Counted from the stretch's first letter, positions 1 to 11,499 are shown. The stretch: DNA of 64,000 nt from Limanda limanda (GCF_963576545.1 NC_083647.1:186001-250000), one strand, 5' to 3'. A program made the numbers and translations. Notes: generated from the sequence alone by a model not told the origin.

Positions 1-204
1 CGTGCACTCACGCAAATGAAACACCAACATTTCTGCTGGCAACTATACAGGGGGCATAATAGAAAGTATTGCATTAGTTTAAAAGTCAAAAGTATATGGT
101 GAATGAAAAGTACACCCCCGTCGGAGCTGGGGACGTGACCTGAAATGGAATCAACCCACTTTATGAATAGTGCCCTTCAAGTATCTGACCTTCAGTTATC
201 CTTC

Positions 205-472
205 AAAATGTTTACCCTCATCAATGCTGCTAAAACCTTTATCCTGCTGATGTTTTCCTCTACACTTGAGATCTATTGCACTTCTGTCCGTCATGGGAGA
301 GGGATCCCTAACATGCGGCTCTCTCTGAGGTTTCTATGTATTTTTACCCTGTTAAAAGTATTTTTAGTAGTTTTTCCTTACTCTTGCTGAGGGTTAAGGA
401 CAGAGGATGTCACACCTTGTTAAAGCCCTATGAGACAAATTCTGATTTGTGAATATGGGCTAAACAAATCCA
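205..472 (+). repeat. L2-type LINE 3' tail (truncated copy)
   Basis: This stretch matches the 3' end of the L2 copy at about 13,960-14,225 almost base for base in order: the 'ctattgcacttctgtccgtc' block, a run ending in 'gagagggatccct', a 'gagggttaaggacagaggat' block and a final 'gggcta-aacaaat' segment. No coding part is attached, so it is a 5'-truncated insertion or the remnant of one. It is one of at least seven copies of this tail in the window. Confidence 0.8.
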
Positions 473-717
473 ATTTGATTGGCCCCTCTTGTAAAGGACG
501 TCTTTGTTTGTGGACCAGTCCAGTTTCTTGTTGAGGTGAACCCCAGGTATCTGTAGACCTTCACGATCTCAATGTCCACATCCTGGATGTTCAGGTCTGT
601 GGTCTGGGGCGACCTACTGCGAAGGTATATCACCATCTCCTTTGTCTTTGTGGCATTGATGTAGAACAATGTAACAAACACTGCTTCCAAGTACCCATCT
701 GGCAGAAGCACTGGCAC
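460..717 (-). pseudogene. LINE reverse-transcriptase fragment
   Basis: The minus frame carries NATKTKEMVIYLRSRSPQ followed by a DVDIEIVKVYRYLG segment. This resembles the region after the RT palm in fish non-LTR elements, where a TKEMV-D-RR motif precedes a YKYLG motif. About 85 residues remain, with no YXDD catalytic centre and no continuation. It is probably the same LINE family as the pieces at 5.9, 41 and 43 kb. It is a dead fragment, not a host exon. Confidence 0.6.
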
Positions 718-744
718 ATGCTTTTAAATCCCCCGTCTCTCCAA

Positions 745-930
745 ACATGTAGGCTACCAGGGAGGCTGTGGTTCACGGCGTACACTAACCAGAAGGTCCC
801 TGGTTCGATCCCCTGCTCTGTATCTTTAGGTAAAGACAGTAAACCCTAAAATAGCTCCTCAGGACTGTACAGAGTGAAAGACAGCTAAACGGTGCAGTCC
901 CCAAGGCTGCCCTGTAGGGGGCTTTGCTTT
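745..930 (+). repeat. tRNA-derived SINE-like sequence
   Basis: A perfect RNA polymerase III B-box, GGTTCGATCCC, sits at 802-812, in a context like the T-arm of a tRNA (preceded by 'aggtccct'). A plausible but degraded A-box region lies about 40 bases upstream. No cloverleaf can be drawn around it, so it is a tRNA-derived SINE head with a non-tRNA body rather than a tRNA gene. Confidence 0.55.
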
Positions 931-1037
931 TGGAGCAACTTGAATAATGGGTCTTCGCCATTTCTTCAAAAAGAACAAGTTCCAGGTGTAACAGACTTGA
1001 ACACGCAACTCAGGACTTGGTATTGGTGTCTTTATTC

Positions 1038-1560
1038 ACCTGCAGAAATGGACATATGTTCACTGTGACTATGTTCTTCTGCTCCATATAAAAGTCCTCA
1101 GTGATGACAAAGGTACACTCCTCTTTTTCTTCCAGTATATAAATCACAGACACACCCTTACAATCACATAAAAACTACACACAACAGCAACAAACTACTG
1201 GGCAAACAGTCATCAAACCAGAAAGGAAACCCCACATACCTGCAGAAATGGACATATGTTCACTGTGACCTCTTCTGCTCCATATAAAAGTCTACAAAAT
1301 AGAATACATTGACATCAAAGGCTGCCGAAATCCGTGTGGCAAAAAACAAAATGGTTGCCGCATTAAATAAATACATCTCCGTGGATGTTAAATAACAACA
1401 TTTCCAAAACATATAAACACTCAAAACAACAGCACAAGGTACTTATATATACAACATACAATTTACAACGGTCATTTCTTGAAGGAAAACTATAAAACAG
1501 TGCGGAGCTTTTCTACAGGTGACTTACCCTCAGTGATGAAAAAGGTACACTGAGGGAAGG
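1038..1560. repeat. Direct repeat modules about 200 bp apart
   Basis: A unit of about 55 bases starting 'acctgcagaaatggacatat' occurs at 1038-1093 and again at 1238-1292 with a small deletion. A second unit, starting 'ctcagtgatga' and running into 'aaaggtacact', occurs at about 1094 and again at about 1529. The order A-B ... A ... B suggests a partly duplicated repeat element. No coding potential is evident. Confidence 0.6.
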
Positions 1561-1780
1561 AAGAGCTGACAGGAAGTAACAAACTTTCGGGGAGCACAAA
1601 AAGTGGTACACAGCAACATCACTTCCGCAGGTAGTGTTAACAAAATAAAAAAATAAATAATAAAATTCACAACTACAAATTATAAACAAAAATAAATACA
1701 GTCCATTCTTAACTCTGTTACACAGGCATCCCAAGTGACAACATTTCTGGGCCTGGTTCTGGACTCCAGGAGGGAAACCA

Positions 1781-2930
1781 TTGTCACTTAACGATTTGGA
1801 ACCGTTGTTAACTGTAGTTAGCAAAGCCATGTTAGCTGCTGCGGATCGACCCAGCTTATCCCTAGCCAGCAGCCCCTCGATTTCTCCTGAGCAGCTGGAA
1901 GCCCAGGGCGGCTGGATGACTGTCCGGAGGGGGAATAGTTCTAAATCAAAGCCCACAATTAACGACAAACCAGTTCATGTTTAATACTGATTTTCTCCAC
2001 TCAACAACACACCCGTTGAGGTAAACTCTGATCATTGGTGACTCAGTCATAAGAAATGTGAGGTTAGCGAACCCAGCTGCTATAGTCCATTTCATGCCAG
2101 GGGCCAGAGCGGGCGACATCGAGTCCAAATTGATGCTGCTGGCTAAAGCTAAATGTCTTTTAAGCTAGCTGTAGTTAAACCCCTTCTTAGAAAGCCCACT
2201 CTGGAGGTTTTAGCTAAGTACAGAACAATATCCAACCTCCCCTTCCTCTCTACAATCCAAGAAAGTTTTAGCAGTTGTATCAGCTGTGTGGATTTCTCTA
2301 GGAAAGCAATCTATATGAAGACTTTCAGTCAGGGTTTAGAGTTCATCCCAGCACGGAGACAGCCTTGGCAAAATACACCAATGACCTTCTAATAGCTTCA
2401 AATCAGGGGTTTGTGTCTGTCCTTGTCCTGTTAGATCTTAGTGCAGCATTCAACACTATCGATCATCACATTTTATTACTGAGACTACTTAATTGGCATT
2501 AAATTAAGGAACCACCCTGAACTGGTTTAAATCCTATATACAGATCAATTCCAATCTGTGCAATTACTAATGAGTCATCTGTGCGCACCAAAGTTAACCA
2601 CAGTGTTCCTCAGCCCAATTTTATTCTCATTATTAGGACACACTGTAAACTTCCACTGCTATGGGGATGACACCCAGTTATACTTGTCAATAAAACCTGA
2701 ACAATGTAATCAATTCACTTCACTCCAAGCATGTCTCAAGAACATAATAACCTGGATGACCTGCATTTTATCTTAATAAACTCAGATAAAACAGAGGTTC
2801 TAATACTTGGCCCTAAACACCTTAGAGATATATTATCTAATTTTATAGCTGCTAGATGGCATTGCCCTTGCGTCCAGTGAAACAGTCAGGAATTAGGGAG
2901 TGATCTTTGATCCCGATTTGTCCTTTGATT
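1781..2930 (+). pseudogene. L2-type LINE, broken: ORF1 esterase piece plus RT piece
   Basis: The first part (about 1781-2150) encodes an ORF1-like segment including [16 protein letters not shown] and [10 protein letters not shown]. The GDS box is that of the SGNH/GDSL-type esterase domain found in ORF1 of L2 and CR1 LINEs. The second part (about 2153-2930) matches the RT of the L2 copy at 11.7-12.9 kb: 'KPLLRKPTLEVLAKYRTISN', then [15 protein letters not shown], then a degraded [15 protein letters not shown]. The middle of ORF1 and the endonuclease are missing. Many stops and frameshifts make it inactive. The copy is interrupted by a DNA transposon at 2965-3482 and resumes at about 3536. In the catalytic motif the usual YADD reads YGDD. 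Confidence 0.8.
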
Positions 2931-2964
2931 ACATAAGACACTAACGTACAACTAGTAACATCAT

Positions 2965-3482
2965 CACTAACGTCGGGTAAATTTTACCCAATATAATATA
3001 CCCAATAAAAAATACTTCTCATCAAAATATATTATGTACAACAATACATGGCAATATGAAGTACTCTTCTTTTATTTAATAAAATGAAAAAAAAGGTATC
3101 CTGGGCGGACCCTATAAAAAGGCTCTAAAATTAATAAAAAATTAGGGGGTCGTTAAACAAAAAAAATAATAGAGCTGGGGAATTGTTCTTCGGTCCAGCC
3201 GTTCCTGGGACATGTCTGGTGAAGGCACAGACTCCCTGCGTCATTTACAACTTATATCATATTCCCCAAAAAATGAACCCTCTAACTCTAACGTCGGGGG
3301 AAAATTACCCGAACACGTGCCTATTGAAAAAAACAGGGATGGGAGCAGGGAAACTACCCTACCTTCTATGACGTCAGTGAGCAGATTGAAGGTACCCAAG
3401 GACCCACGCCACTCAGACAGCAGCAACACAATGAAAATCCCATGACCACACTCGCTCGGGTAAAAAATACCCAACGTTAGTG
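2965..3482. mobile_element. Non-autonomous DNA transposon with CACTA termini
   Basis: The left end reads CACTAACGTCGGGTAAATTT and the right end, read inward on the minus strand, CACTAACGTTGGGTATTTTT, giving an imperfect terminal inverted repeat of about 25 bp. A further CACTAACGT lies just outside on the left (2939). The 518-bp body interrupts an L2 RT that continues on both sides. The CACTA terminus suggests EnSpm/CACTA-type; no exact target duplication was found, so the superfamily call is tentative. Small open frames inside look fortuitous. Confidence 0.6.
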
Positions 3483-3535
3483 TTCTACGGTTAAAAAAAA
3501 ATCTGCGATTGCCTTCTTTCACTTACGTAACATCT

Positions 3536-3850
3536 CAAATATCAGACATGTCCTGTCTCACAAAAATGTGTCCACGCCTTTGTTACATCCACACTTGATT
3601 GTTGTAATTACTTATCAGGCTTCATCAGTAAGTTCATAAAGCTTAGATTAGAATTTAAAATTCTCCACCTCACCTACAAGTCCCTTAATAATATGGCATC
3701 ATCATACCTTGAAGAGCTCACAGTTTCATCACCCCACTAGAGCACTGCGCTCCCAGGCTTAGTTATTAGTTATTAGGCTAGTTATTCCTAAAGTCTCTAA
3801 AAGAAGAGTAGGAGCCAGAGCTTGCTGCTATCAAGCTCCTTTTGCTCTGA
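3536..3850 (+). pseudogene. L2-type LINE, continuation of the 1.8-kb copy
   Basis: From 'acgtaacatctcaaatatca' onward the sequence follows the L2 copy at about 12,901-13,340 through the 'cacgcctttgttacatc', 'tagaatttaaaattctcc' and 'cctaaagtctctaaaag' blocks, with deletions. It therefore belongs to the same insertion as 1781-2930, split by the DNA transposon between them. Confidence 0.75.
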
Positions 3851-4850
3851 TTCTTCTTCCTCTTCTTATAAATGAAACTCAACATATTCTAAAACTCAGG
3901 AAACACTTAGTGTTCAGGAAAGGGCGTCCAGAAATGCCCGCGCCCTTGCTTACATTCAATGAGGTGCATTCTGTCGTCTTTCTACTGATCTGTCCTGTGG
4001 CCAGCCCATTTACACGACGCATGTAAAATTTTGTCAGGAGAGCCTAAAGAAGCTGGAGATGCAATACATGGCATGGCGGCGAATCTTGATGTCTCGCCAT
4101 TAACCTTCAAGTAGCTGTAACTTCTATGTTTTTACTCTAATCACTTTCAAACTTCTTATGTGTGATAAGGAACTCACCTTGAAGACATCTATGTTCCAAT
4201 ACACTATTATAGTGACGGTCCCCCCTAGCTGTGACAGGAAGTACCATGTTTTATACTTTGACATGCTGTATTTTTTTTTTTATCTCAAAATTGATCATTG
4301 AAGCCCTGAGAGGCTGCTGACACCATGTTGTGACACTTAAGCCTTTACATTGAATGGTGATGGCATGACCTTTGTTGGATTACCAAATAGGAAATGGTTG
4401 TAACATCATTGCACATGCTTCAATCTGCCTAAAATGTACAGTGAGTTTCACTACTAGAATACATCCTAAGAACAATATTTGGCTGCTGAGGCAGAATGGC
4501 TAAAGAAAACCACTACACCACCTCTCTGGGTAAAATTTCAATGGAATAACTGAACTTTTCACAGCGGACTCCAGACTCAGTGCCACGCGATGGATGCAGG
4601 GACGAGCTCTAACATCCTTCCCAAGCGAGTGCCCCTTGGTGGGTCTAGCAGCTTCGGCGTGGTCGTGTCACTTCCCCCTATGTTGACAGGCGAGGGCATG
4701 CTCATACTTGCTTGCAACTTAGTAATTTGGCATTGTTGCTCCCATCATCTTTATTAGATATTTTCTTCTGTACAAATAATTTTAAAACATAGACACACTT
4801 TCCAATATGTTACAAAGTGTATGCAATATTGTAAATAATGTTATCTTGCT
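3851..4850. other. Unassigned, probably repeat-derived
   Basis: I see no exon, RNA gene or identifiable transposon protein. A segment of about 100 bases around 4560-4680 is richer in CpG than its surroundings and may be part of an interspersed repeat. The rest is AT-rich with short homopolymers. Confidence 0.4.
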
Positions 4851-5037
4851 GATGTTCTCAGTTACACGTGGAATCTATTGCACTTCTGTCTGTCCTGGGA
4901 GATATTATTATTGGTAGTTTTTCCCTATATTCTTGTTAGGGTTAAGGGCAGAAGATGATGCAACTTGTTAAGTTTTATGGGACAAATTGCGATTTGTCTT
5001 TATGGGCTATATAAATAACATTTGATTGATTGATTAA
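4851..5037 (+). repeat. L2-type LINE 3' tail ending in ATTG repeats
   Basis: This is a shorter version of the tail at 205-472. It has the 'ctattgcacttctgtc' block, 'gttagggttaagggcaga', 'gacaaattgcgatttgt' and the terminal 'tttgattgattgatt'. The middle block is deleted. The ATTG tandem repeat is the 3' terminus shared by this family's copies in the window. Confidence 0.8.
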
Positions 5038-5204
5038 GCCCTATGAGCAGTTTATGAGCAGTACTAATTTTGAGAAAAACAAGTTTTCAATCATAGCAGC
5101 TTTTTCAACAGGACAACATTGGAGTGACAATCTCTGCAGTACAGCTATAACCATAACAACTCTACATCCCTGTAGCACTTTCCTAGCACCTCTGTGATGC
5201 AGAG

Positions 5205-5490
5205 TGAACAGAGTAAATGGTAATGGTAAATGGTTTTGTATTTATATAGCACTTTTCTAGTCTTGATGACCACTGTACTTACAGTACAGTTCTACATTCA
5301 CCCATTCACACACACATTCATACAGTTCATCTAATCACAGCACTTTGTTATTCTATGGGGGGCCATCAGGGTTCAGCATCTTGCCCAAGACACTTCGGCA
5401 TGCAGATGGGTCAGACTGGGGATTGTACTGCCGGCCTTCAGGTTGGAGGACGACCACTCTACCCTTCAGCCACAGCCGCACACACGAGAG
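5205..5490 (+). repeat. Fish interspersed repeat (SINE-like, TAAATGG family)
   Basis: The segment runs from 'taaatggtaatggtaaatgg' through 'tttatatagcacttttctag', 'cacccattcacacacacatt' and 'cttgcccaagacacttcggc' to 'cagccacagccgc'. This layout is familiar from a very abundant teleost repeat. Partial copies of the same unit occur near 18,330-18,430, 29,510-29,640 and, reversed, 45,160-45,250. Confidence 0.65.
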
Positions 5491-5571
5491 TAGTCTTTAA
5501 TCACTCACAAACACCTTCAAAATGTAGCCACTAATCCAACTCTGCCTAATCTTTGCCCACAACAGGATTAA

Positions 5572-5725
5572 ATCCATAGACTGTATATAAAATGGACGTA
5601 GTGTCCGTGACGTCACCCATTGGATTCTAAAGAGTGAATTTGAGATTCATAGTACGTGCCACCCATCACCATCTTGCCGGTGCCTGACTCCTCGTAGTTC
5701 CTAGCTAATCCATTAATGGTCAGAG
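5572..5725. repeat. Fish interspersed repeat ('tagactgtatataaa' type)
   Basis: The unit 'ccatagactgtatataaaat' followed by 'gtgacgtcacccattgg' is a combination I recognise from many teleost genomes as an interspersed repeat. The element class is unclear and no open frame is present. Confidence 0.5.
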
Positions 5726-5899
5726 AGGAGGAGCGCGAGTTGAGCTGAGGTGGGCCGAGTGAAGGCTGACAGCTGAGCCATGCCCACAGTGCTCTACGAT
5801 AAATGGTTAGCTCAGTAGTATAAATACCTGGGAGTGTTCATAGACCGGTAAACTGGATTGGGCTAAGAAAATTGGGTATGTTTTGACTCAACAAACTGA

Positions 5900-6340
5900 T
5901 CCGCAAGGCGAGTGACGATGTGGAGCTGGACCTGGACTCTTTGACAGCAGTGTCAGACAGGAGGATGCTGTCTAAGTTACATGCCTACGTGGACGATGTC
6001 TCCAAACCTCACCATGACTTGCTGGTCAAACACTGCACCACAGAGCACCACAGGAAGTCATTCCTGCCTGTAGCCATCCAACTACACAAATCATCCCTCT
6101 GAGTGTCAGACACTCTGAGTCAACAGACAGGACTCTGCCAGCAATATACGCACATATGCATGCTTGCACTAAAAACTCAATGTACAGAACGCATATATTG
6201 TAATGATTTCAAATTTTATTTTATATACATCTTTTAACCCTTATACACTATGCTTATATTTCTACTGTTGCATGGAGCTTTTGTAACAAACACAATTTCC
6301 CCCTGGGATCAATAAAGTATTTCTGATTCTGATTCGTCTG
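5900..6340 (+). mobile_element. Non-LTR LINE 3' end
   Basis: A frame at 5920-6102 encodes LDSLTAVSDRRMLSKL and later HRKSFLPVAIQLHKSSL, the C-terminal end of a fish LINE ORF2. It is followed by a short 3' UTR, 'gggatcaataaagtatttct' and a 'gattctgattc' tail. The copy is 5'-truncated. Related 3' pieces lie near 41.3-41.7 kb and 43.0-43.2 kb. Confidence 0.7.
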
Positions 6341-7185
6341 TCCCTTTGTGACAAATTTATAGCGAGGACCTGATACTGAATCATTTAAAATTATTATACT
6401 GTCTTTTTCAATAAATGTCAGATTACACTTTCTACCTGAAGATTTGTAATGAGTCTTACATTCAGCAGCGGATGTGAAGAAGGTTCTGCTTTTGTTTGAT
6501 GATCAGCTGGAAATACAATTTTAATCAGTCATCACATCAAGAAAAAACTGTGGGTGAGGTGCTATTGTTTTTGAAGGCTATTTGGCGCCACCCAGTGTCA
6601 TAAATTTGGCAAAATGTCAATGTCTTTTGAAACAATTAATGCCCTCTTTTCGAGTATCCCATACAAAAATATGACAGGTTAAAATCACTAAGAGAAAATG
6701 TTCACTTTGGCCTGTCTTGGTTAAAAGCCCACTCACCACAACAAGGTGCAGTCCATAAGTGTGAACATATAATAGGGGAAAAACATACAAGAAACTAAAA
6801 AGCGTGGGTACAAGATGTATGTATAGGACGTAAGGAGAGGAAAAAAAAGATAAAATACAAGATACAAAATTGGAGAACACAAATTCAAAGGTAAAAAGAG
6901 AGTGATTGTGACAAAATTAAATAGCATAATTTAGTGCAACAAAATCTAAAATGGTAAGAACAAGTAGTAACGATTCAGAATATCTAGAACTACCCCAGAA
7001 CTTGATCCACAGAGCCATGGATTTGAACTGTGCATAAATTATTTGGGGTGAATTTTTTAATATACAATGAACTGTTCCTTGACTTGTAGATAGTTTTAAA
7101 GGATTGTTTTTACATCAAAATGAACAGGGAGTTTGCATATCTATTTTATATGATACAGTTAACACATCAATATCACCTTGTGACA
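6341..7185. other. No feature seen
   Basis: AT-rich sequence with a purine-rich run near 6830-6910 on the plus strand. Open frames here are low-complexity and not convincing. I see no repeat that I can name. Confidence 0.4.
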
Positions 7186-7189
7186 TTTC

Positions 7190-7770
7190 TTCATTTGTCT
7201 ACCAAGTCCTTCACAAATTCTTGTATGTCCAGAACTCTGCTGCCCGCCTACTTACCAGTACCCGCTTAACTGATCACATCACACCAATCCTCCATGATCT
7301 CCACTGGCTCCCTGTAAAATACAGGATAACCTTCAAGATCCTACTCACCACCTATAAGACCCTCAGCAACCTGGCTCCCCACTACCTATCCGACCTTCTC
7401 CACCAGCACACTCCTACCCGGCACCTCAAATCTGCTTATGCCTACCTCCTTCGTGTCTCTAGGACCAAGCACCAAACCTGGGGTGACAGGGGATTTTCAG
7501 TCGCCACCTCCTCTCTCTGGAACTCATTACCAGCCCACATCAAAAATGCCCCAACCCACCTCTTCAGACTTGCCTTCCCCAGCTAACCCCCCCCCCCCCC
7601 ATGTTTTTATACATTTTTTTGGTTTATTTTTTGTATAGCTCACTATTATCATTCTCTTTTGATTTGTATAAAAGAGTTTATTTTATCCTTATTTTATCCT
7701 TCACCATGTACAGCATGTACAGAGTTTTGAAAAGCTCTGTATAAATACGATGTATTATTATTATTAGGAT
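7190..7770 (+). mobile_element. LINE ORF2 C-terminus and 3' end
   Basis: A frame to 7586 encodes VQNSAARLLTSTRLTDHITP, LHWLPVKYRITFKILLTTYK and FSVATSSLWNSLPAHIK. These are the hallmark C-terminal segments of L2/Rex-like fish LINEs (NAARLLT, LHWLPV, R-FKI). A poly-C run follows the stop, then a 3' UTR with 'agctctgtataaatacgatg' and a terminal TATTATTATTA tract. The copy is 5'-truncated; the RT palm is absent. It belongs to a different subfamily from the 11.5-kb L2, as shown by the different 3' tail. Confidence 0.75.
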
Positions 7771-8400
7771 TCTCTTTCTCTCGCCTTGCTATGGGATTCA
7801 ATCTAATTTTGCAATACTACCCAGAAGCCATCTTCACCAGAACATGGACATGATAAGCTTCAACACACAACTCAAACATGTGGCTGTGCAGCTGTGGGAA
7901 GAGATTCTTTTCAGAACAATCAGAAAGAACCAGGGTAACAATAGTTGTTGTTGTTCCTTTTCCCCATGGAGCCTTGCCCTCATTGTATTTTAGAAGCCAC
8001 TGGACCCTAACCATAACCCTATGAAACTTGTCTATAGCTTGTATCTCAAGATAACGGAATAACAACTACAATTACAATCACGGGAAAACAGAGGAAATAT
8101 AATGTATGATTCCATGTCCGTTTAGCGTTTTTGTACTCTTCGAAGTGCACACAAATAGAATAAAAAGAGCTAAACGAAGTGCTAAGCAGAATGACTGTCA
8201 ATCACACTGACAGGGTTTAGAGGAGATGAGACGAACAAAGCAGACATGACTAAAACCATGAACCTCTGAGTTCCCATGAGCAAAGACAAACACGCAGATA
8301 ACGACCTTTGACTGGATCTGTTAAGATATGATGATTTTAATGCATTCTCCAATGTTTATTCACATTTTTTATTATAAGGCTGATTACAGACCTCCAAGTA
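7771..8400. other. No feature seen
   Basis: Ordinary AT-rich non-coding sequence. I found no splice-bounded coding segment and no recognisable transposon. Confidence 0.4.
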
Positions 8401-8939
8401 TGTAAGTGTGGCATATGAGTTGCCTGACTCAAAGACTGACACTGATTGGACGTTTCATAGGTAAAGGTAAATTAAATTAATCTTTCTGAGAAGAAGAGGG
8501 AGACATTCCTGTAGATATTCCATATTCCTTCACTCCCTGTGGATGGGGCCATCCATGTTTGTTTCTACCTGTAGACAAATCCCTCATGCTTTCCATTACA
8601 ATTGTGATTTCTAGTAATCAGACTGTGAATTTTTTGTCTAATAAGTGTATGCAGAGGTCAGGGGGCTGGGAGAGCAACTTCACCTGCACCAGAGGATCAA
8701 TCAGCGCGGTTGAGAGCTTAAAAGGCAGCGGCTGAGCCTCAGGGGAGAGACTCAGAGACACAGAGACAGTCACAAAGCCACACATGGGACGCGGAGCCAC
8801 AAAGCTAGTCGCCAGCAGAAATTGCTGGTGCTTTATGTTTAGAGTTTTGAGTTGTTTTTGGAGTTAATAAAGCATGATGAAAAGCAGTTGTGTCTCTGGC
8901 TGTGTGTGGGAGAGCCCTGTGTAAATAAGACATTCTACA
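8401..8939 (+). mobile_element. Possible solo LTR (TG...CA, TATA-like box and poly(A) signal)
   Basis: The segment can be read as TGTAAGTG ... TTCTACA. It has a TTAAAAG TATA-like box near 8717, a compact GC-richer stretch, and AATAAAG near 8866, about 150 bases further on. TATA box, short R-like region and poly(A) signal in this order fit an LTR. No 5-bp target duplication was found and no internal retroelement sequence adjoins it, so it could equally be another promoter-like repeat. Confidence 0.3.
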
Positions 8940-9589
8940 CGATCTAGAGGACTGTTACCTTTTTGTGATTAATCATATATAAAAAATTGTATTCATCATT
9001 CCCAGTTTCACTTTGTTTGAGCTTGTCTTTTGTTTTAAAAAATTTGAGTGTTCGTATTTGATGGGATTATTAAAGTGTCTCAAGGGTGTGAAGGTCTAAA
9101 GCTCCGGGTCAGTTGGTAATTGACCAATACAATATGAGTGGTTCGATTTCAAAGATTCAATTAGAGCAGGGGTGGGGAATATCCGGCAAGACGGTTTGAT
9201 TCAGCCTGTGTGGCAATTCATGAATAAAACAAACACACACATGCAAACAAACACACGAAAGAAGAAACGCTGGAATACTAACCTAATACATCCCATCAAC
9301 GTCTACTGATGGTAACATATATCCTTAGTCCTTAGAAACATAGAGAGTGGCAGCAATTCTAGCCATTAATGGATGTACTGTTATAATGGGTGACGCAAGT
9401 AGAGGGAAATACAGTATATGGGGATGCTGTGGGAGACATCTTCAGTCTTGGGGGTGACCATTGCTCATGTTGCTCTGTTAGCGTTTGCATACTGTAGCAC
9501 CTTCTGGTCTCCTTGATGCATCAAGCCTGCATTAAAATATTCTGCATAAGACATCAGTTGCTGCCTGAGTTCTCCTTTCAACAGCTTCC
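8940..9589. other. No feature seen
   Basis: AT-rich sequence with short CA-rich tracts near 9230. No coding or RNA feature is supportable. Confidence 0.4.
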
Positions 9590-11066
9590 AGAAAACTTCC
9601 ATCAAACTTCCATCATTCTATTCCTCTTTATATAAGTCTGAATCTCCACCTGACACTGCTAATTTCTCACCTTTAATGTCTAAAATTAAATCTGACCTCC
9701 AAAGATGGAAGAGCTTACCTCTCTCGTTAATTGGAAGAATTAACGCGGTTAAAATGAACATTTTGCCCAAATTTCTATTTTTGTTTCATTGTCTCCCACT
9801 TTTCCTGCCAAAGCAGTTTTTTAAAACAATTGATCAAAATATTTCTGACTTCTTATGGTGTGGAAAGGCTCCTAGGATCCGCAAATCCACACTTCAGAGA
9901 TGTAAATTCAATGGCGGTTTGGCACTTCCGAATTTCCAAATGTATTATTGGGCGACACATATTCAAAAAATTTCATTTTGGTTCAAGTGCCATGGTGTCA
10001 CTTGGAGGCACAGTCATGTGTTTCATCCTCCTTACCTGCTCTACTTACCTCTTCTATTCCATCCAACCTATCTGGCTTTACAAATAATCAAGTGGTTCAC
10101 TCCACACTTAAAATTTGGTATCAGTTTAGGAAACATTTCAAATTTAAGTCAACATCTACTTTAGCTCCTTTACTGAACAATCATTTATTTCGACCTCCGC
10201 TTACAGATTCAACCTTTCTTGCATGGCATAATAAAGGCCTGAAATGTTTTGAAGATCTTTACAAGGATGGTATTTTTCGCAGCTTTACAGATCTCTCAGG
10301 AGAATTTCATCTCCCACCTTCTCATCTCTTTCGATACTTTCAAATTAAACACTGCGCTAAAGCTTTGTTTCCAGTTTTTCCCTCCTCGCCGCCGACCCTA
10401 CAGTGGGAGGTGCTTTTAAACCACGATCCACTTCAAAAATCACTCATCTCTAAAGTTTATAATGAACTTCTGTCTTTTGATTGCTCTCCAGTTACTAAAG
10501 TTAGGGCTGCCTGGGAAGATGAACTGAATCTAAACTTGGAGGATGACTGGTGGGACACTGCTCTTAAGAAAATGTACACTAGTTCATTCTGTGCTCGTCT
10601 CACACTTATACAGTTTAAAGTACTGTTTAGAGTCCACTTTTCTATAGCTCGACTGTCGCAAATCTATCCCAGTATCGCTGACAAATGCGACAAATGTCAT
10701 GCCTCATCCTGCAATTTAATCCATATGTTCTACTCATGTCCGCATCTCTCTCGCTTTTGGTTGAATTATTTTGACACCATGTCAAAAATACTTTCAGTGA
10801 CTATAAAAGTCTCCCCCCATGTTGCCATATTCGGGCTCCCAGAGGACCATAACCGGTTTACCTCTACTCAATTAGATATTTTAGCTTTTACTTCCTTACT
10901 GGCAAGACGCCACCTTCTTCTCCACTGGAAGTCGACTAAAGCTCCCTCCAGTACTCAGTGGCTCAACAACACCATGTCTTTCCTTCTTGACAGTGTAGAG
11001 GTTGGCAAAATTCACCTCTGCAACATTAATGAAAGAACATTGGTGAAAGAAAAACATTTATTATGA
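9590..11066 (+). pseudogene. L1/Tx1-like LINE, ORF2 C-terminal part, frameshifted
   Basis: The frame from 9676 encodes SLPLSLIGRINAVKMNILPK, RIRKSTLQRCKFNGGLALPN and FQMYYWATHIQKISFWF. These are the conserved post-RT segments of L1-type ORF2. A frameshift near 10,040-10,060 moves the reading to the frame ending at 11066, with HSTLKIWYQFRKHF and a terminal cysteine motif CDKCHASSCNLIHMFYSC. That motif corresponds to the C-rich end of L1 ORF2. Endonuclease and RT palm are absent (5' truncation). About 490 residues remain across two frames. Confidence 0.8.
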
Positions 11067-11499
11067 ATATAATAAAGTATAAAATCACAAAATACTAACA
11101 AACGTACTAACTAAACAAAGATGTGTATGTGAGTGTGTGTGACTATGTAAATCAGGGGCTCTCAAAATGGTGGTTGACCAAAAGAGTAACACCTTCCTGT
11201 GGGCTCCTAAGATGGTAGCTGACCCCCTACAGATAGCAACCCCCCCCCTTCTTCTGATGTGGCTTCAGGACCGATAGCGGGAGAAGGTTTAACTAGGTGA
11301 AGTGACATGCGGCTGTCTGTGTTGGTGCTAAATTAGACAAAGAGAGGGTCAGAGAGATATGCAAAGAAAGCCTGTGAAGAGCATTGCAAACTAACATTAC
11401 TTTCGAATAACTTATAAACACAATACCACAACACATATCAAACTTATAAACACCACACAGAATCAAATAAACAGTCCTGCTTAGCTAAGTATAATTATT
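11067..11499. other. Non-coding gap between two LINE copies
   Basis: It probably includes the 3' UTR of the L1-like copy (an AATAAAG lies at 11,070). There is a short poly-C run near 11,241. Nothing else is recognised. Confidence 0.4.

Noticed and set aside
802..812. tRNA gene suggested by a perfect B-box
   Set aside because: No cloverleaf, no anticodon arm and no proper A-box spacing; a tRNA-derived SINE explains it.
7104..7586. 160-codon plus-strand frame as a possible host gene
   Set aside because: LHWLPVKYRITFK and SLWNSLPAHIK identify it as a LINE ORF2 end, followed by a LINE 3' tail.
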